Source: Phenylobacterium sp.
GTDB taxonomy: Bacteria; Pseudomonadota; Alphaproteobacteria; Caulobacterales; Caulobacteraceae
Assembly: GCF_004297125.1 (NCBI RefSeq)
Contig: NZ_SCVD01000026.1
Coordinates: 62,001 to 126,000, forward strand
DNA length: 64,000 nt
Direction: 5' to 3'
Of this stretch, positions 41,161 through 50,040 are shown one piece after another; position 1 is the first letter of the stretch, and each line of letters opens with the position of its first letter. A model generated the notes under the pieces. The model made no database searches. It worked only from the letters and a program-made list of their open reading frames with translations, and had not been told where the DNA came from. Position numbers and translations under genes: made by a program.

Positions 41161-41172
41161 TGGTCTATACCA
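41161..41172. promoter_or_regulatory. HutC/PhnF-type GntR operator copy 3
   Basis: TGGTCTATACCA 78 bp upstream of the FAD oxidoreductase ATG. Confidence 0.65.
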
Positions 41173-41249
41173 ATGCTCGAGAGTTGAACGACGCCACATG
41201 GACTTTTGCGAAGACGTCGTTTCATGTTTGGCGAGACGGACGACCCGTG

Positions 41250-42362
41250 ATGCGGCCTGACCTGATCGTCGTCGGCGCTGGCATCGTCGGGCTCGCGCAT
41301 GCGCTGGCCGCCGCGCGGCGTGGCAAGCGGGTGCTCGTGCTCGATCGTGACGCGCAGGCCAACGGCGCTTCCATTCGCAATTTCGGCTTTGTCACCGTCA
41401 CGGGGCAGGAGCGCGGGCGCGTCTGGGACCTGGCGGCCCGCAGCGCCGCGATCTGGCGCGACGTCGCCGGGTCGGCGGGCGTCGCCATCGAGCAGCAGGG
41501 GCTGCTGCTGGTCGCGCAGCGGCCGGAGGCGGTCGCGGTGATCGACGCCTTCCTGGCCACGGAGATGGGCGCAGCCTGCACGCGGCTGGATGCAGCGCAG
41601 ATCGCAGCGGGCTGGCCGATGGTGCGCGGCGCACGCGCCGGGCTGCTGAGCCGGCCGGACCTGCGCGTCGACTCACCGCTCGCCATCCCGGCCCTGACCC
41701 GCTGGCTGGCCGCCGCGCATCGGGTCGAATTCGCCTTCGGCGTGGCCGTGCAGGCGGTGGAAGCGGGCCGCGTACGCACCTCCACCGTAACCTATGAAGC
41801 CGACGCGGTGGTCGTGTGCCCAGGAGACGACTGGGCGACGCTCTTCCCGCAGAGCTTCGCGGCGGCCGGCGTCACCCGCTGCAAGCTGCAGATGCTGCGC
41901 CTGGCTGCCCCCGGATGGCGCCTCCCCTCGCCGGTCATGAGCGACCTGAGCATGACCCGCTACCTCGGCTATGCCGCCCTGCCCGAGGCGGCGGCCCTGC
42001 GCGCGCGGCTTGAAGCCGAAGCCGCGGCGGCCCTCGCCCACGGCGTTCACTTGATCGCCGTGCAGTGCGCCGACGGATCGCTGGTGGTCGGCGACAGCCA
42101 TGACTATGCGGCGACCCCCGATCCGTTCGCGGCGGCGGCGATCGAAGACCTGATCCTCGCAAGCTACCGGGACGTGCTGGGCGAACCACCCCAGGTGGTC
42201 GCGCGGTGGACGGGGACCTACGCCTCGGCCGCCGGCCACAGCATCGTCGAGACGCCGGCGCCCGGCGTCCGGCTGGTGGTTGTCACCAGCGGCACGGGCG
42301 CCTCGACGGCGTTCGCGCTCGCCGAGGATGTGATGGCGGACCTCCTCGGAGCGAATGCATGA
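41250..42362 (+). CDS. FAD-dependent oxidoreductase, phosphonate-associated (TIGR03364-like)
   Basis: DLIVVGAGIVGLAHALAAARRGKRVLVLDRD; GASIRNFGFVTVTGQ; overlaps phnX start (ATGA). Confidence 0.85.
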   Translation: MRPDLIVVGAGIVGLAHALAAARRGKRVLVLDRDAQANGASIRNFGFVTVTGQERGRVWDLAARSAAIWRDVAGSAGVAIEQQGLLLVAQRPEAVAVIDAFLATEMGAACTRLDAAQIAAGWPMVRGARAGLLSRPDLRVDSPLAIPALTRWLAAAHRVEFAFGVAVQAVEAGRVRTSTVTYEADAVVVCPGDDWATLFPQSFAAAGVTRCKLQMLRLAAPGWRLPSPVMSDLSMTRYLGYAALPEAAALRARLEAEAAAALAHGVHLIAVQCADGSLVVGDSHDYAATPDPFAAAAIEDLILASYRDVLGEPPQVVARWTGTYASAAGHSIVETPAPGVRLVVVTSGTGASTAFALAEDVMADLLGANA

Positions 42363-43168
42363 AACCGCGACTGAAGGCCGTGATCTTCGACTGGGCCGGC
42401 ACCATGATCGACTTCGGGTGCCGCGCGCCGGTGATCGCGCTGTGCGAGGTCTTCGCCGCGGCCGGCGTACCGGTCAGCGAGGCCGAAGCGCGCACCCATA
42501 TGGGCATGGCCAAGCGCGACCATATCCGCGCCTTGCTGGGCCTGCCGCACGTCCAGGCGGCGTGGATCGCGAACCGCGGCGCAGCTGCGGAGGACGCCGA
42601 TGTCGATGCGCTGTTCGCTGCGGTCGGTGCGCCGATGCGCGAGGCGGCGAGCGCCTGCGCCGAACTCATTCCCGGCGCCGCCGAGCAGGCAGCGCGGCTG
42701 CGCGCCAGCGGCGTCGCGATCGGATCCTGCACGGGCTACACGCGCGAAATGATGCAGGACATCCTGCCTCTCGCCGCGCGGCAGGGCTACAGCCCGGACA
42801 ATGTGGTCTGTGCGGGCGAGACGCCTTACGGCCGGCCCTCGCCGCTGATGCTGTGGAAGAACCTGATCGACCTCGGCGTCTGGCCGGCGGCCGCGTGCGT
42901 CAAGGTGGACGACGCCGAGGTGGGTATCGCCGAAGGCCTGGCCGCGGGCGCGTGGACCATCGGCGTCGCGGCGAGCGGCAATGGGGTCGGCCTGTCACGC
43001 GAGGCGCTCGACGCGCTGCCAGCAGAGGACCGGGCCGACCGCATCGCGCGCACCCGAGCGGCGCTCATCGAGGCCGGCGCGCACGCGGTCATCGACACCG
43101 TCGCCGACCTTCCCCTGGCGCTCGCCGAACTTCCCATCGAGCTTCCCGAGTCCTGGAGCCTGTCATGA
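42359..43168 (+). CDS. phnX: Phosphonoacetaldehyde hydrolase
   Basis: LKAVIFDWAGTMIDFGCRAPV; HMGMAKRDHIRALL; CVKVDDAEVGIAEGLAAGAWTIGV. Confidence 0.96.
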   Translation: MKPRLKAVIFDWAGTMIDFGCRAPVIALCEVFAAAGVPVSEAEARTHMGMAKRDHIRALLGLPHVQAAWIANRGAAAEDADVDALFAAVGAPMREAASACAELIPGAAEQAARLRASGVAIGSCTGYTREMMQDILPLAARQGYSPDNVVCAGETPYGRPSPLMLWKNLIDLGVWPAAACVKVDDAEVGIAEGLAAGAWTIGVAASGNGVGLSREALDALPAEDRADRIARTRAALIEAGAHAVIDTVADLPLALAELPIELPESWSLS

Positions 43169-44829
43169 AGACCCCGATCCGGCGCTTCCCGCTTCTGCTC
43201 GCGCTCATCGCCGGTCTGGCGGGCGCGGTCTGCGTCAGCCCCGCGGCGGCCGCGAAGGCGGCCCACGTCATCGTCATCGGCGTGGATGGCCTGAGCCCCG
43301 ACGGGGTGATGAAGGCCGACACTCCCGTCCTGCATGACATGATGGCGCGCGGCAGCTGGAGCCTGCACGCCCGGGGCGTGCTGCCGACCACCAGCGGCGC
43401 CAACTGGGCGTCCGTGATCAATGGCGCCGGACCGGAGCAGCACGGGGTGACCAGCAATGACTGGCAGGTAGGCGAGTTCAACTTCCCCACGTCGGTGGCC
43501 GGTTCCGGCGGCTTCTTCCCGTCCATCTTCCAGGTGCTTACCGACCAGAAGCCGGAATGGAACGTGGGCTCGATCTATCACTGGGAGGGCTTTGGGAACC
43601 TCTACGATCACCGGTTCGTGGACTACGACGTCCACGGCACGGACGAGGACGAGACGGCGGCGCTGGCCGTGGCCTACATCAAGGCCAAGCGGCCTGAATT
43701 TCTCTTCGTTCACTTCGACAATGTGGACCACGCGGGACATGCCGACGGCCATGGAACCGCGCACTACTACGAGGCGGTCGCCAAGGCCGATGAGTTGATC
43801 GGCCGGATCCGGCAGGCCACGGTCGACGCCGGCATCGCCGACCAGACTGTGATCCTCGTGACCTCCGACCATGGCGGGGTGGGCAAGGGGCATGGAGGAG
43901 AAAGCCTGGCCGAACTGGAGATCCCCTGGATCGCCTACGGCAAGGCCATCAATCCGGGCGTCCAGCTCGACCTGCCGATCAATACGTTCGACACCGCCGC
44001 CACCGCCGCCTGGCTGCTTGGCGCGAAGGTCCCCTTCGCCTGGCTGGGCCGGCCGGTGACGCCTGCCCTTCGGGGCGAAAGGGTTCCGGAACAGGCCTAC
44101 CGATCCAGCAGCTTCTACGCCTCGCCGGTCATCGAGCCCGCGGCCGACGGCAACGCCCCGCCCGGAGGGCTGTTCGTCAACCGACCGGCGCGGCTGACCA
44201 TCCGGAACCCGAACAGCACCGGGGAGATCCGCTACACGTTGGACAATTCCATCCCCACCGCCGCGTCCTCGCTCTATGCCGGCCCGGTCGAGATCACCCG
44301 CAACACGATCGTGCGCGCCACGCTCTTCGTGGCTGGCCAGGCCGCAAGCGTTCCCGCTACGGGCTATTTCCGCATCCTGGACGCGTCAGGCCCTCGCGCA
44401 CGAGGCGTGGACTACAAGGTGTATCTGCTGCCGGACCCTGCGGTACGCCTGCCCGATTTCTCCCGCCTGACTCCCGTGGCGTCGGGCATATCGCACGAAC
44501 TGACCGTCGCAGGGCTGACGCTCCCGCGTGAGGACAATATCGCCGTGGTGTTCGACGGCGACCTCCGCATCACGGTCGCTGGCGCCTATAATTTCGCGCT
44601 CGCCTCGGACGACGGCAGCAAGCTGTACATCGACGGCAAGCCGGTGGTGGACAACGATGGCGACCACGGCGTGGTCACGGCCAACGGCCGCATCGACCTG
44701 AAGCCCGGCAAGCACGCCATCCGGGTGGAGTGGTTCAACGGCGGCGGCGGCGCCTGGCTGGGCGCCTATTTCGAAGGCCCCGGCATCCCCCGCCAGTTCA
44801 TCGATCCAAACCTGCTGACGCCGCAGTAG
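43165..44829 (+). CDS. Secreted type I phosphodiesterase/phosphonoacetate-hydrolase-like enzyme with CHB_HEX-like and PA14 domains
   Basis: Signal peptide; VIVIGVDGLSPDG, PTTSGANWASVINGAGPEQHGVTSN, DNVDHAGHADGHG, TSDHGGVGKGHGG; C-terminal IRYTLDNSIPTAASSLYAGPVEI and PA14 (NFALASDDGSKLYIDGKPVVDNDGDHG). Confidence 0.88.
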   Translation: MKTPIRRFPLLLALIAGLAGAVCVSPAAAAKAAHVIVIGVDGLSPDGVMKADTPVLHDMMARGSWSLHARGVLPTTSGANWASVINGAGPEQHGVTSNDWQVGEFNFPTSVAGSGGFFPSIFQVLTDQKPEWNVGSIYHWEGFGNLYDHRFVDYDVHGTDEDETAALAVAYIKAKRPEFLFVHFDNVDHAGHADGHGTAHYYEAVAKADELIGRIRQATVDAGIADQTVILVTSDHGGVGKGHGGESLAELEIPWIAYGKAINPGVQLDLPINTFDTAATAAWLLGAKVPFAWLGRPVTPALRGERVPEQAYRSSSFYASPVIEPAADGNAPPGGLFVNRPARLTIRNPNSTGEIRYTLDNSIPTAASSLYAGPVEITRNTIVRATLFVAGQAASVPATGYFRILDASGPRARGVDYKVYLLPDPAVRLPDFSRLTPVASGISHELTVAGLTLPREDNIAVVFDGDLRITVAGAYNFALASDDGSKLYIDGKPVVDNDGDHGVVTANGRIDLKPGKHAIRVEWFNGGGGAWLGAYFEGPGIPRQFIDPNLLTPQ

Positions 44830-45180
44830 GGATGGCCCGGCCGCCCCGGCGAAGGGGGCGCGGTCGGGGCGCCGCCCGCCGGGATCAGGCTCATGAGCCC
44901 GAGCAATCCGTCGCTCTCGACGTCACGATAGTCGAACGACTCCAGTGCTGCGCCGAGACCAAGGCCGCCCATGGCCAGCGCGACCTTCGCCGTCGCGGTG
45001 AAGACCCCGTAGGCCATGCCCTCGCGGCCGCGCGCATCCCGCGCGACCACGTCGCTGAATGCGCCCCAGAGCACCATGCCGACCCCGCCGCTGCCGAGGC
45101 CGAAGAGAAAGGCGGCGACCGTCAGGCTCTGGGGTGCGCCCGGCGCCAGGACCTGCGGCATCGACCCAGGGATGTCCGGA
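44766..45180 (-). pseudogene. C-terminal remnant of MFS (GPH-like) transporter
   Basis: SLTVAAFLFGLGSGGVGMVLWGAFSDVVARDARGREGMAYGVFTATAKVALAMGGLGLG with no intact N-terminal part. Confidence 0.6.
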
Positions 45181-45246
45181 ACGCCTGCAATCTCCCGCCT
45201 CATTGAGTGTCCGGGAGGCGGCCTTACATCCTGGCCGCCTGGCGGA

Positions 45247-45453
45247 GTCAGCGACACCGTCTCCGTCACAGATCCGGAGGCGGGTTGGGGGCGGCTGATC
45301 GACCTCGGCTCCAATGTGATCATGACCGATCGTCCGGAGCACCTTCTCCGCCACCTCGAACGGACAGGACGGCGGTGTGCAGCGCCCGGGTGCCGGGAAA
45401 TGGCGCCCATGCCCACCCTGCGTCGCCCTAGCGCCTTCGGGAGATGTCGATAG
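45247..45453 (+). pseudogene. C-terminal remnant of glycerophosphodiester phosphodiesterase
   Basis: VSDTVSVTDPEAGWGRLIDLGSNVIMTDRPEHLLRHLERTGRR resembles GDPD C-termini; no upstream catalytic core. Confidence 0.55.
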
Positions 45454-45604
45454 AGGGCCACTTCGGACCTCGGGCGCCGCACGGGGAGTGGACGTTCAGG
45501 CCTTGCTGATCCCTTGGGCCCGTCGATGTCGAGGTGTTCCGCGCTCGAAGGCAGTCGGCGACCGGGCAAGGTTGGGGCGCTGGCGGCCAGCAGCGCCCCG
45601 GGCG

Positions 45605-46417
45605 CTAGGAGCGGAGGCCGTAGCGAGGAGCCGGCCTGCCGTCGAACATCGCCTGGAGGAGGGTTGCGGCCACAGCCTCGTAGTCGCGCATGCCCGAAGC
45701 ATCCTGCAGGGACGGGGCGGTGACGAGTTCGCCTTGGTCCAGCCCCGCGAGCGCGGCGTCCACGCAATCCTCGGTCGTCATGACAATGCTGTCGGGCAGC
45801 GGGTCCAGCTCAGCCCCGCCCGCGACATCCCAACCTTCAGAGATCACCGCTCCCGGCAGGACGAGTTGAACGCGAACGGCCGTCGCCTCCACCTCGCTCT
45901 GCAGGCTCTGCGTGAACAGGTACACATAGGCCTTCGTGGCGCCGTAGACCGGAATGCCTGGGTAGGGCGCGAACCCTGCCCCGGACCCGACGTTGATGAG
46001 CACGCCCGAGCCCCTTGCCTTGAAGGCGACCAGGGCCGTCTTGGAGAGCGCCGTCAGCGCCGTGACATTGAGGGCGATCATCCGCACCATCACATCGTCC
46101 GGGGTCTCGGTCAGAGGCTTCAAGGCCGAGAAGCCCGCGTTGTTCACCAGCAGCGAAACCGATCGGTCGCGTGAGATGCGATCGGCGACGGCGGAGACGC
46201 CGACCTGCTCCGAGAGGTCGGCGACCAATACCTCGGTGCAGACTTGAAATCGGTCCGCGAGATCGGCCGCGATCTGACGGAGCCGATCTTCGCGGCGCGC
46301 CACCAGCACGAGATCGTAGCCCCGTCGCGCGAGGCGCTCGGCATAGACCTTGCCGATCCCCGACGAGGCGCCGGTCACGATCGCGACACCGAGTTTGCTT
46401 GCAGAGGAATGGGCCAA
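45605..46417 (-). CDS. SDR family NAD(P)-dependent oxidoreductase (start uncertain; TTG at 46417 or upstream)
   Basis: VTGASSGIGKVYAERLARRGYDLVLVAR, NNAGF, YGATKAY. Confidence 0.9.
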   Translation of the reverse strand: MAHSSASKLGVAIVTGASSGIGKVYAERLARRGYDLVLVARREDRLRQIAADLADRFQVCTEVLVADLSEQVGVSAVADRISRDRSVSLLVNNAGFSALKPLTETPDDVMVRMIALNVTALTALSKTALVAFKARGSGVLINVGSGAGFAPYPGIPVYGATKAYVYLFTQSLQSEVEATAVRVQLVLPGAVISEGWDVAGGAELDPLPDSIVMTTEDCVDAALAGLDQGELVTAPSLQDASGMRDYEAVAATLLQAMFDGRPAPRYGLRS

Positions 46418-46464
46418 CGCAGTCTCCTGAGAACGGTCGCCGACTTGGCGATCTCTGGCGTCGG

Positions 46465-46525
46465 AAGTATAATCCCTATACTTGGTGTCAATTAGGCACC
46501 TAGTATACACTAGGTATACTCTAGG
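46465..46525. promoter_or_regulatory. Palindrome-rich operator region between SDR and HxlR genes
   Basis: AAGTATA-ATCCC-TATACTT (46465..46483) and CCTAGT-ATAC-ACTAGG (46499..46514) followed by GTATACTCTAGG. Confidence 0.6.
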
Positions 46526-46532
46526 AAACCGC

Positions 46533-46904
46533 ATGCCCTACACAGAAGAACAGGTGATCGAGACAATACCGGTCGTTCGTCCGGTGCTCGAACAGATCGC
46601 CCACCGGTGGTCGATACTGGTGCTGACGTTCCTCTGCGAGGAACCGAAACGATTCAATGCGCTCAAGCGCCGCCTGGACGGCATCACCCAGAAGGCGCTC
46701 ACGGAAACGCTCCGGCGCCTGGAGAGAAACGGCCTGATCGATCGCAGCGTCACCACGACCTCGCCGATCGCGGTCGTGTACTCGATCACCCCCCTGGGGC
46801 GGACCCTGCAGGAGCCGTTCCTGTCGCTGTACGATTGGGCTCTGAACCATCAAGGCGATCTGCGCGACGCTCAAACGCGCTTTGACCGGCGCCGGCCTGA
46901 TTGA
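46533..46904 (+). CDS. HxlR family transcriptional regulator
   Basis: HRWSILVLTFLCEEPKRFNALKRRLDGITQKALTETLRRLERNGLI. Confidence 0.93.
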   Translation: MPYTEEQVIETIPVVRPVLEQIAHRWSILVLTFLCEEPKRFNALKRRLDGITQKALTETLRRLERNGLIDRSVTTTSPIAVVYSITPLGRTLQEPFLSLYDWALNHQGDLRDAQTRFDRRRPD

Positions 46905-46964
46905 CCGGCGCAGCGCCAACGCCGACGGCGGGGCGGCCGCAAGAAACCTCCTACGTTTGACGGC

Positions 46965-48668
46965 TCAAAGGACCCTGTCCGCCACCGGCCCCTCCAGCCT
47001 TTGGAGCGCCTCCTCCCGCAGCTGGCGTTTGAGTATCTTTCCCGACGCGATCCTTGGGAGCGGCGTCGTGGAGACGTGGACGTAGCGAGGGACCGCGAAC
47101 TTGGCCAACCGGGATCCCAGGAAGGTCCGCAGCTCGCGCTCCGGGATCGGACGCCGGGCATAGAGGGTGGCGCCGACCTCTTCGCCGAGGCGCTCGTCTG
47201 GCACCCCATAGACGCTCGCCTCGAGGACGTCCGGATGTTCCAACAACGCAGCCTCGACGCCGCCGCAGCCGATGTTCTCACCGCCGCGGATGACCAGGTC
47301 CTTGATGCGGTCCACGATATAGACGAAGCCGTCCTGGTCGACGTAGGCGACATCGCCCGTGCGCAGCCAGCCGTCTACGAACGTCTCGGCGTTCGCCTCC
47401 GGGCGTTCCCAATAGCCGCGCATGATCGAGGCGCCGCGGATCTGCAGTTCGCCGCGCGACGTGGCCGGGAGCACCTTGCCGTCTTCGTCCACGATGCGGA
47501 TGTCCAGCACCGCCGAGACGCGGCCGGAACTGGCGGGGTGGCTCAGGTAGTCAGGACCTGCGACGCCGGTTCCGATCGCATTGGTCTCGGTCATGCCCCA
47601 GCCGGTGTTCGGTGCGGCGTTCGCGAACGTCTGGTCTATGGCGCGCACCTGCTCAGGCGCTCGAGACGCTCCGCCGCCCCCCACTACGGTCAGGGACGTC
47701 AGGTCGGCCTCGCGGTCCCGCGCGACGCGGATCAGGTCCCCCGTCACCGCCGATGGACCGTTGAAGAGGGTGATCTGCTCCCGGGCGATGATCTCCACGG
47801 CCGCCTCTGCATCCCATTTGTACATGCAGATGATCCTGCGGCGGCGCCGATAGCTGGCGAGCAGGTTGAAGTGCAGGCCAGAGACGTGGAACAGGGGGAT
47901 CGCCAGGAGCGCCGATGGCTGCCCTGCGTCCGGCTCGGGCGGCGGCGCGTTCCCGGTCAGTATTCCCGCTTCCGCGTCCAGCTCCCAGGACATGAGGGCG
48001 CTGATGATGTTCCGGTGCGTCGAGACCGCGCCCTTGGGGCGGCCGGTCGATCCGGACGTGTAGAGCATGATCGCGTCGTCATCGGGCGAAAGCTCAGGCT
48101 TGGGCATGGCCGCTGCGGCGTAGGCGGACAGGACAGCTTCATAGCGGCGTGCCTCGACCGGAAGGGACTCGTTCGCACGCACGGCGATGACTTGCAGCCC
48201 GGCGGGCACGTCACAGGCGGCGAGTCGCTCCAGGCGCTCTTGGTCCGCCAGCAGCACCTTGGGCCGGCAATCCTGCAAGGCGAACGCGAGCTCGTCGGGC
48301 TGCCACAAGGCGTTCATCGCCACGGCGATCGCGCCGATCGAGGTCGCGGCGTTGAAGGCGATGATCCACTCCGGATAGTTCCGCATGGAGATCGCGACGC
48401 GGTCGCCCTTGGCGACCCCGCAGGACTCCACCAGGGCCGCCGCCAGTTGCCCTGATCGTCGCCAGACGTCTTCAAAGCTCAGGTGCTCGTCCTGATAGTT
48501 GACGAAGGCAAGCGGGCTCCGCGCCTCTTCATAGAGGTCGCGCAGCGTGGCGGGCGCATTCGCGAAGACCCGGACGGGACGTCCCAGCGCCTCGGTTTCG
48601 ATGAGTTCGTAGGGCTGGCCCTCGGCGGTTAGGGTCTTGAGCGCTTCATCCCAGGTCATTCGCGTCAT
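46965..48668 (-). CDS. AMP-binding acyl-CoA synthetase
   Basis: IMLYTSGSTGRPKGAVSTHRN; GWLRTGDVAYVDQDGFVYIVDRIKDLVIRGGENI. Confidence 0.95.
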   Translation of the reverse strand: MTRMTWDEALKTLTAEGQPYELIETEALGRPVRVFANAPATLRDLYEEARSPLAFVNYQDEHLSFEDVWRRSGQLAAALVESCGVAKGDRVAISMRNYPEWIIAFNAATSIGAIAVAMNALWQPDELAFALQDCRPKVLLADQERLERLAACDVPAGLQVIAVRANESLPVEARRYEAVLSAYAAAAMPKPELSPDDDAIMLYTSGSTGRPKGAVSTHRNIISALMSWELDAEAGILTGNAPPPEPDAGQPSALLAIPLFHVSGLHFNLLASYRRRRRIICMYKWDAEAAVEIIAREQITLFNGPSAVTGDLIRVARDREADLTSLTVVGGGGASRAPEQVRAIDQTFANAAPNTGWGMTETNAIGTGVAGPDYLSHPASSGRVSAVLDIRIVDEDGKVLPATSRGELQIRGASIMRGYWERPEANAETFVDGWLRTGDVAYVDQDGFVYIVDRIKDLVIRGGENIGCGGVEAALLEHPDVLEASVYGVPDERLGEEVGATLYARRPIPERELRTFLGSRLAKFAVPRYVHVSTTPLPRIASGKILKRQLREEALQRLEGPVADRVL

Positions 48669-48855
48669 CCTTTCCTCGCGCCCTCGGCTCTTTTCAGGCT
48701 CGCAGCCGCGTCATCAGTTTGCCAAACAGGTCCCAGCGGCGCCGATGCGTCGCCCAGGCTTCAGAGTTTCGGGGGGTCTAATGCCCGGGCGCGGGTCGGC
48801 GGCGTCTCGCAGCGCCATGCCCTGGGCGGTCGAGACCGTCTCTAGGGTCGAGCCA

Positions 48856-50040
48856 TCACGACCGCGATGATCGCAGGCCGGCGCGGTACTGGCTCGGCGA
48901 GGCGCCCAGCCAGTCCTGGCAGCTACGCCACAGGCTCCGCCGGTCGGACCATCCCAGTTCTGCGGCGATGTCGTCTAGCCGTCCATCCGTCGAGAGGAGG
49001 GAGACGAGCTTACGACGACGGATGTCCTTCGAAAGCTCGCGGAAGCTGGTGCCCGCAAGGCTCAGACGCCGCTGAAGCGTCGCGGGGCTCATCCCGAGCG
49101 CCTTGGCCGCGTCGGGCCGGGACAGGTCGCCGTTGCCCAGCAGGTGGGCCAACTTCTCGACGGTCGGGGAGGTTGGAGGCGACGTGTGCGAGATCGTGCG
49201 CTCCATAAGCCCCTCGAACGCGGTAAGGTCGTGCGCCCCCCACCGCGTGTACTTGCGCCGTCCCAACGGCGTCGCCAGATCCGCCTTGTCGTAGACGATG
49301 GTCAGGCCGAACCCCGATCGCGTCTGGTTGGCGGCGAGGCCCGAGACCATGCTTCCGTCCCGGTCGCTGAGACGCGAGGATAGCCGGACCCGCACGGGAC
49401 GCAGGTCCTCGGCCGTCTCCCACAGCAGCACACAGTGGAACACCATGGCGATGAGCTCGAGGTAGCGCTCGCGCCGTTCGGCCATCGCCTCGGACTCGCC
49501 CGGGAAATCGAAGTTCAGGTGCACGCCGTCGGACCCGTGACCAACGCTGACGACGATCCCCGTGCGCAGAACCGGAATCAGCTCGGCATATCGCTCCAGC
49601 CCCTCCAGGAGGGTGTCCATCTGATTGACCGCCGCGAAGATGACGCTGAAGCTGGACTTGGGCAGGCGGTCGGGCGTGCAGCCGTGACCTTCGTCATCCG
49701 TCAGGTTGATGTTGGTGAGGAGCAGCCGCCAGAAGTCGAGCTTCGCGATGGTCGCCGGAAGGGGCTCTGTTCCCTTTACGGTGCCCGCACCCATCAGGAG
49801 CGTCCGAGCGCGCTCTTCACCGAAGAAGTTGGAAACATAGTACGACGACAACGACCTGTTGTCGGGAGGCACGACGCCGGCGGCGGGAGCCTTCGGCGGC
49901 GTCCGATCCGCAGCACGCCGCCCCGCCTCGGACCTGTGGCGCTCAGGCTGGGCCCCCGCCACCCGCGTCTGGCGCGGGGCTTCCGCCCGACCGCGGGAGG
50001 GTCTTGATGCTTGACTGGCGAACTCAGGTTCGTAGGCCAT
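48856..50040 (-). CDS. AraC family transcriptional regulator (start uncertain)
   Basis: C-terminal double HTH ALGMSPATLQRRLSLAGTSFRELSKDIRRRKLVSLL...IAAELGWSDRRSLWRSCQDWLGASPSQYRA. Confidence 0.85.
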   Translation of the reverse strand: MAYEPEFASQASRPSRGRAEAPRQTRVAGAQPERHRSEAGRRAADRTPPKAPAAGVVPPDNRSLSSYYVSNFFGEERARTLLMGAGTVKGTEPLPATIAKLDFWRLLLTNINLTDDEGHGCTPDRLPKSSFSVIFAAVNQMDTLLEGLERYAELIPVLRTGIVVSVGHGSDGVHLNFDFPGESEAMAERRERYLELIAMVFHCVLLWETAEDLRPVRVRLSSRLSDRDGSMVSGLAANQTRSGFGLTIVYDKADLATPLGRRKYTRWGAHDLTAFEGLMERTISHTSPPTSPTVEKLAHLLGNGDLSRPDAAKALGMSPATLQRRLSLAGTSFRELSKDIRRRKLVSLLSTDGRLDDIAAELGWSDRRSLWRSCQDWLGASPSQYRAGLRSSRS

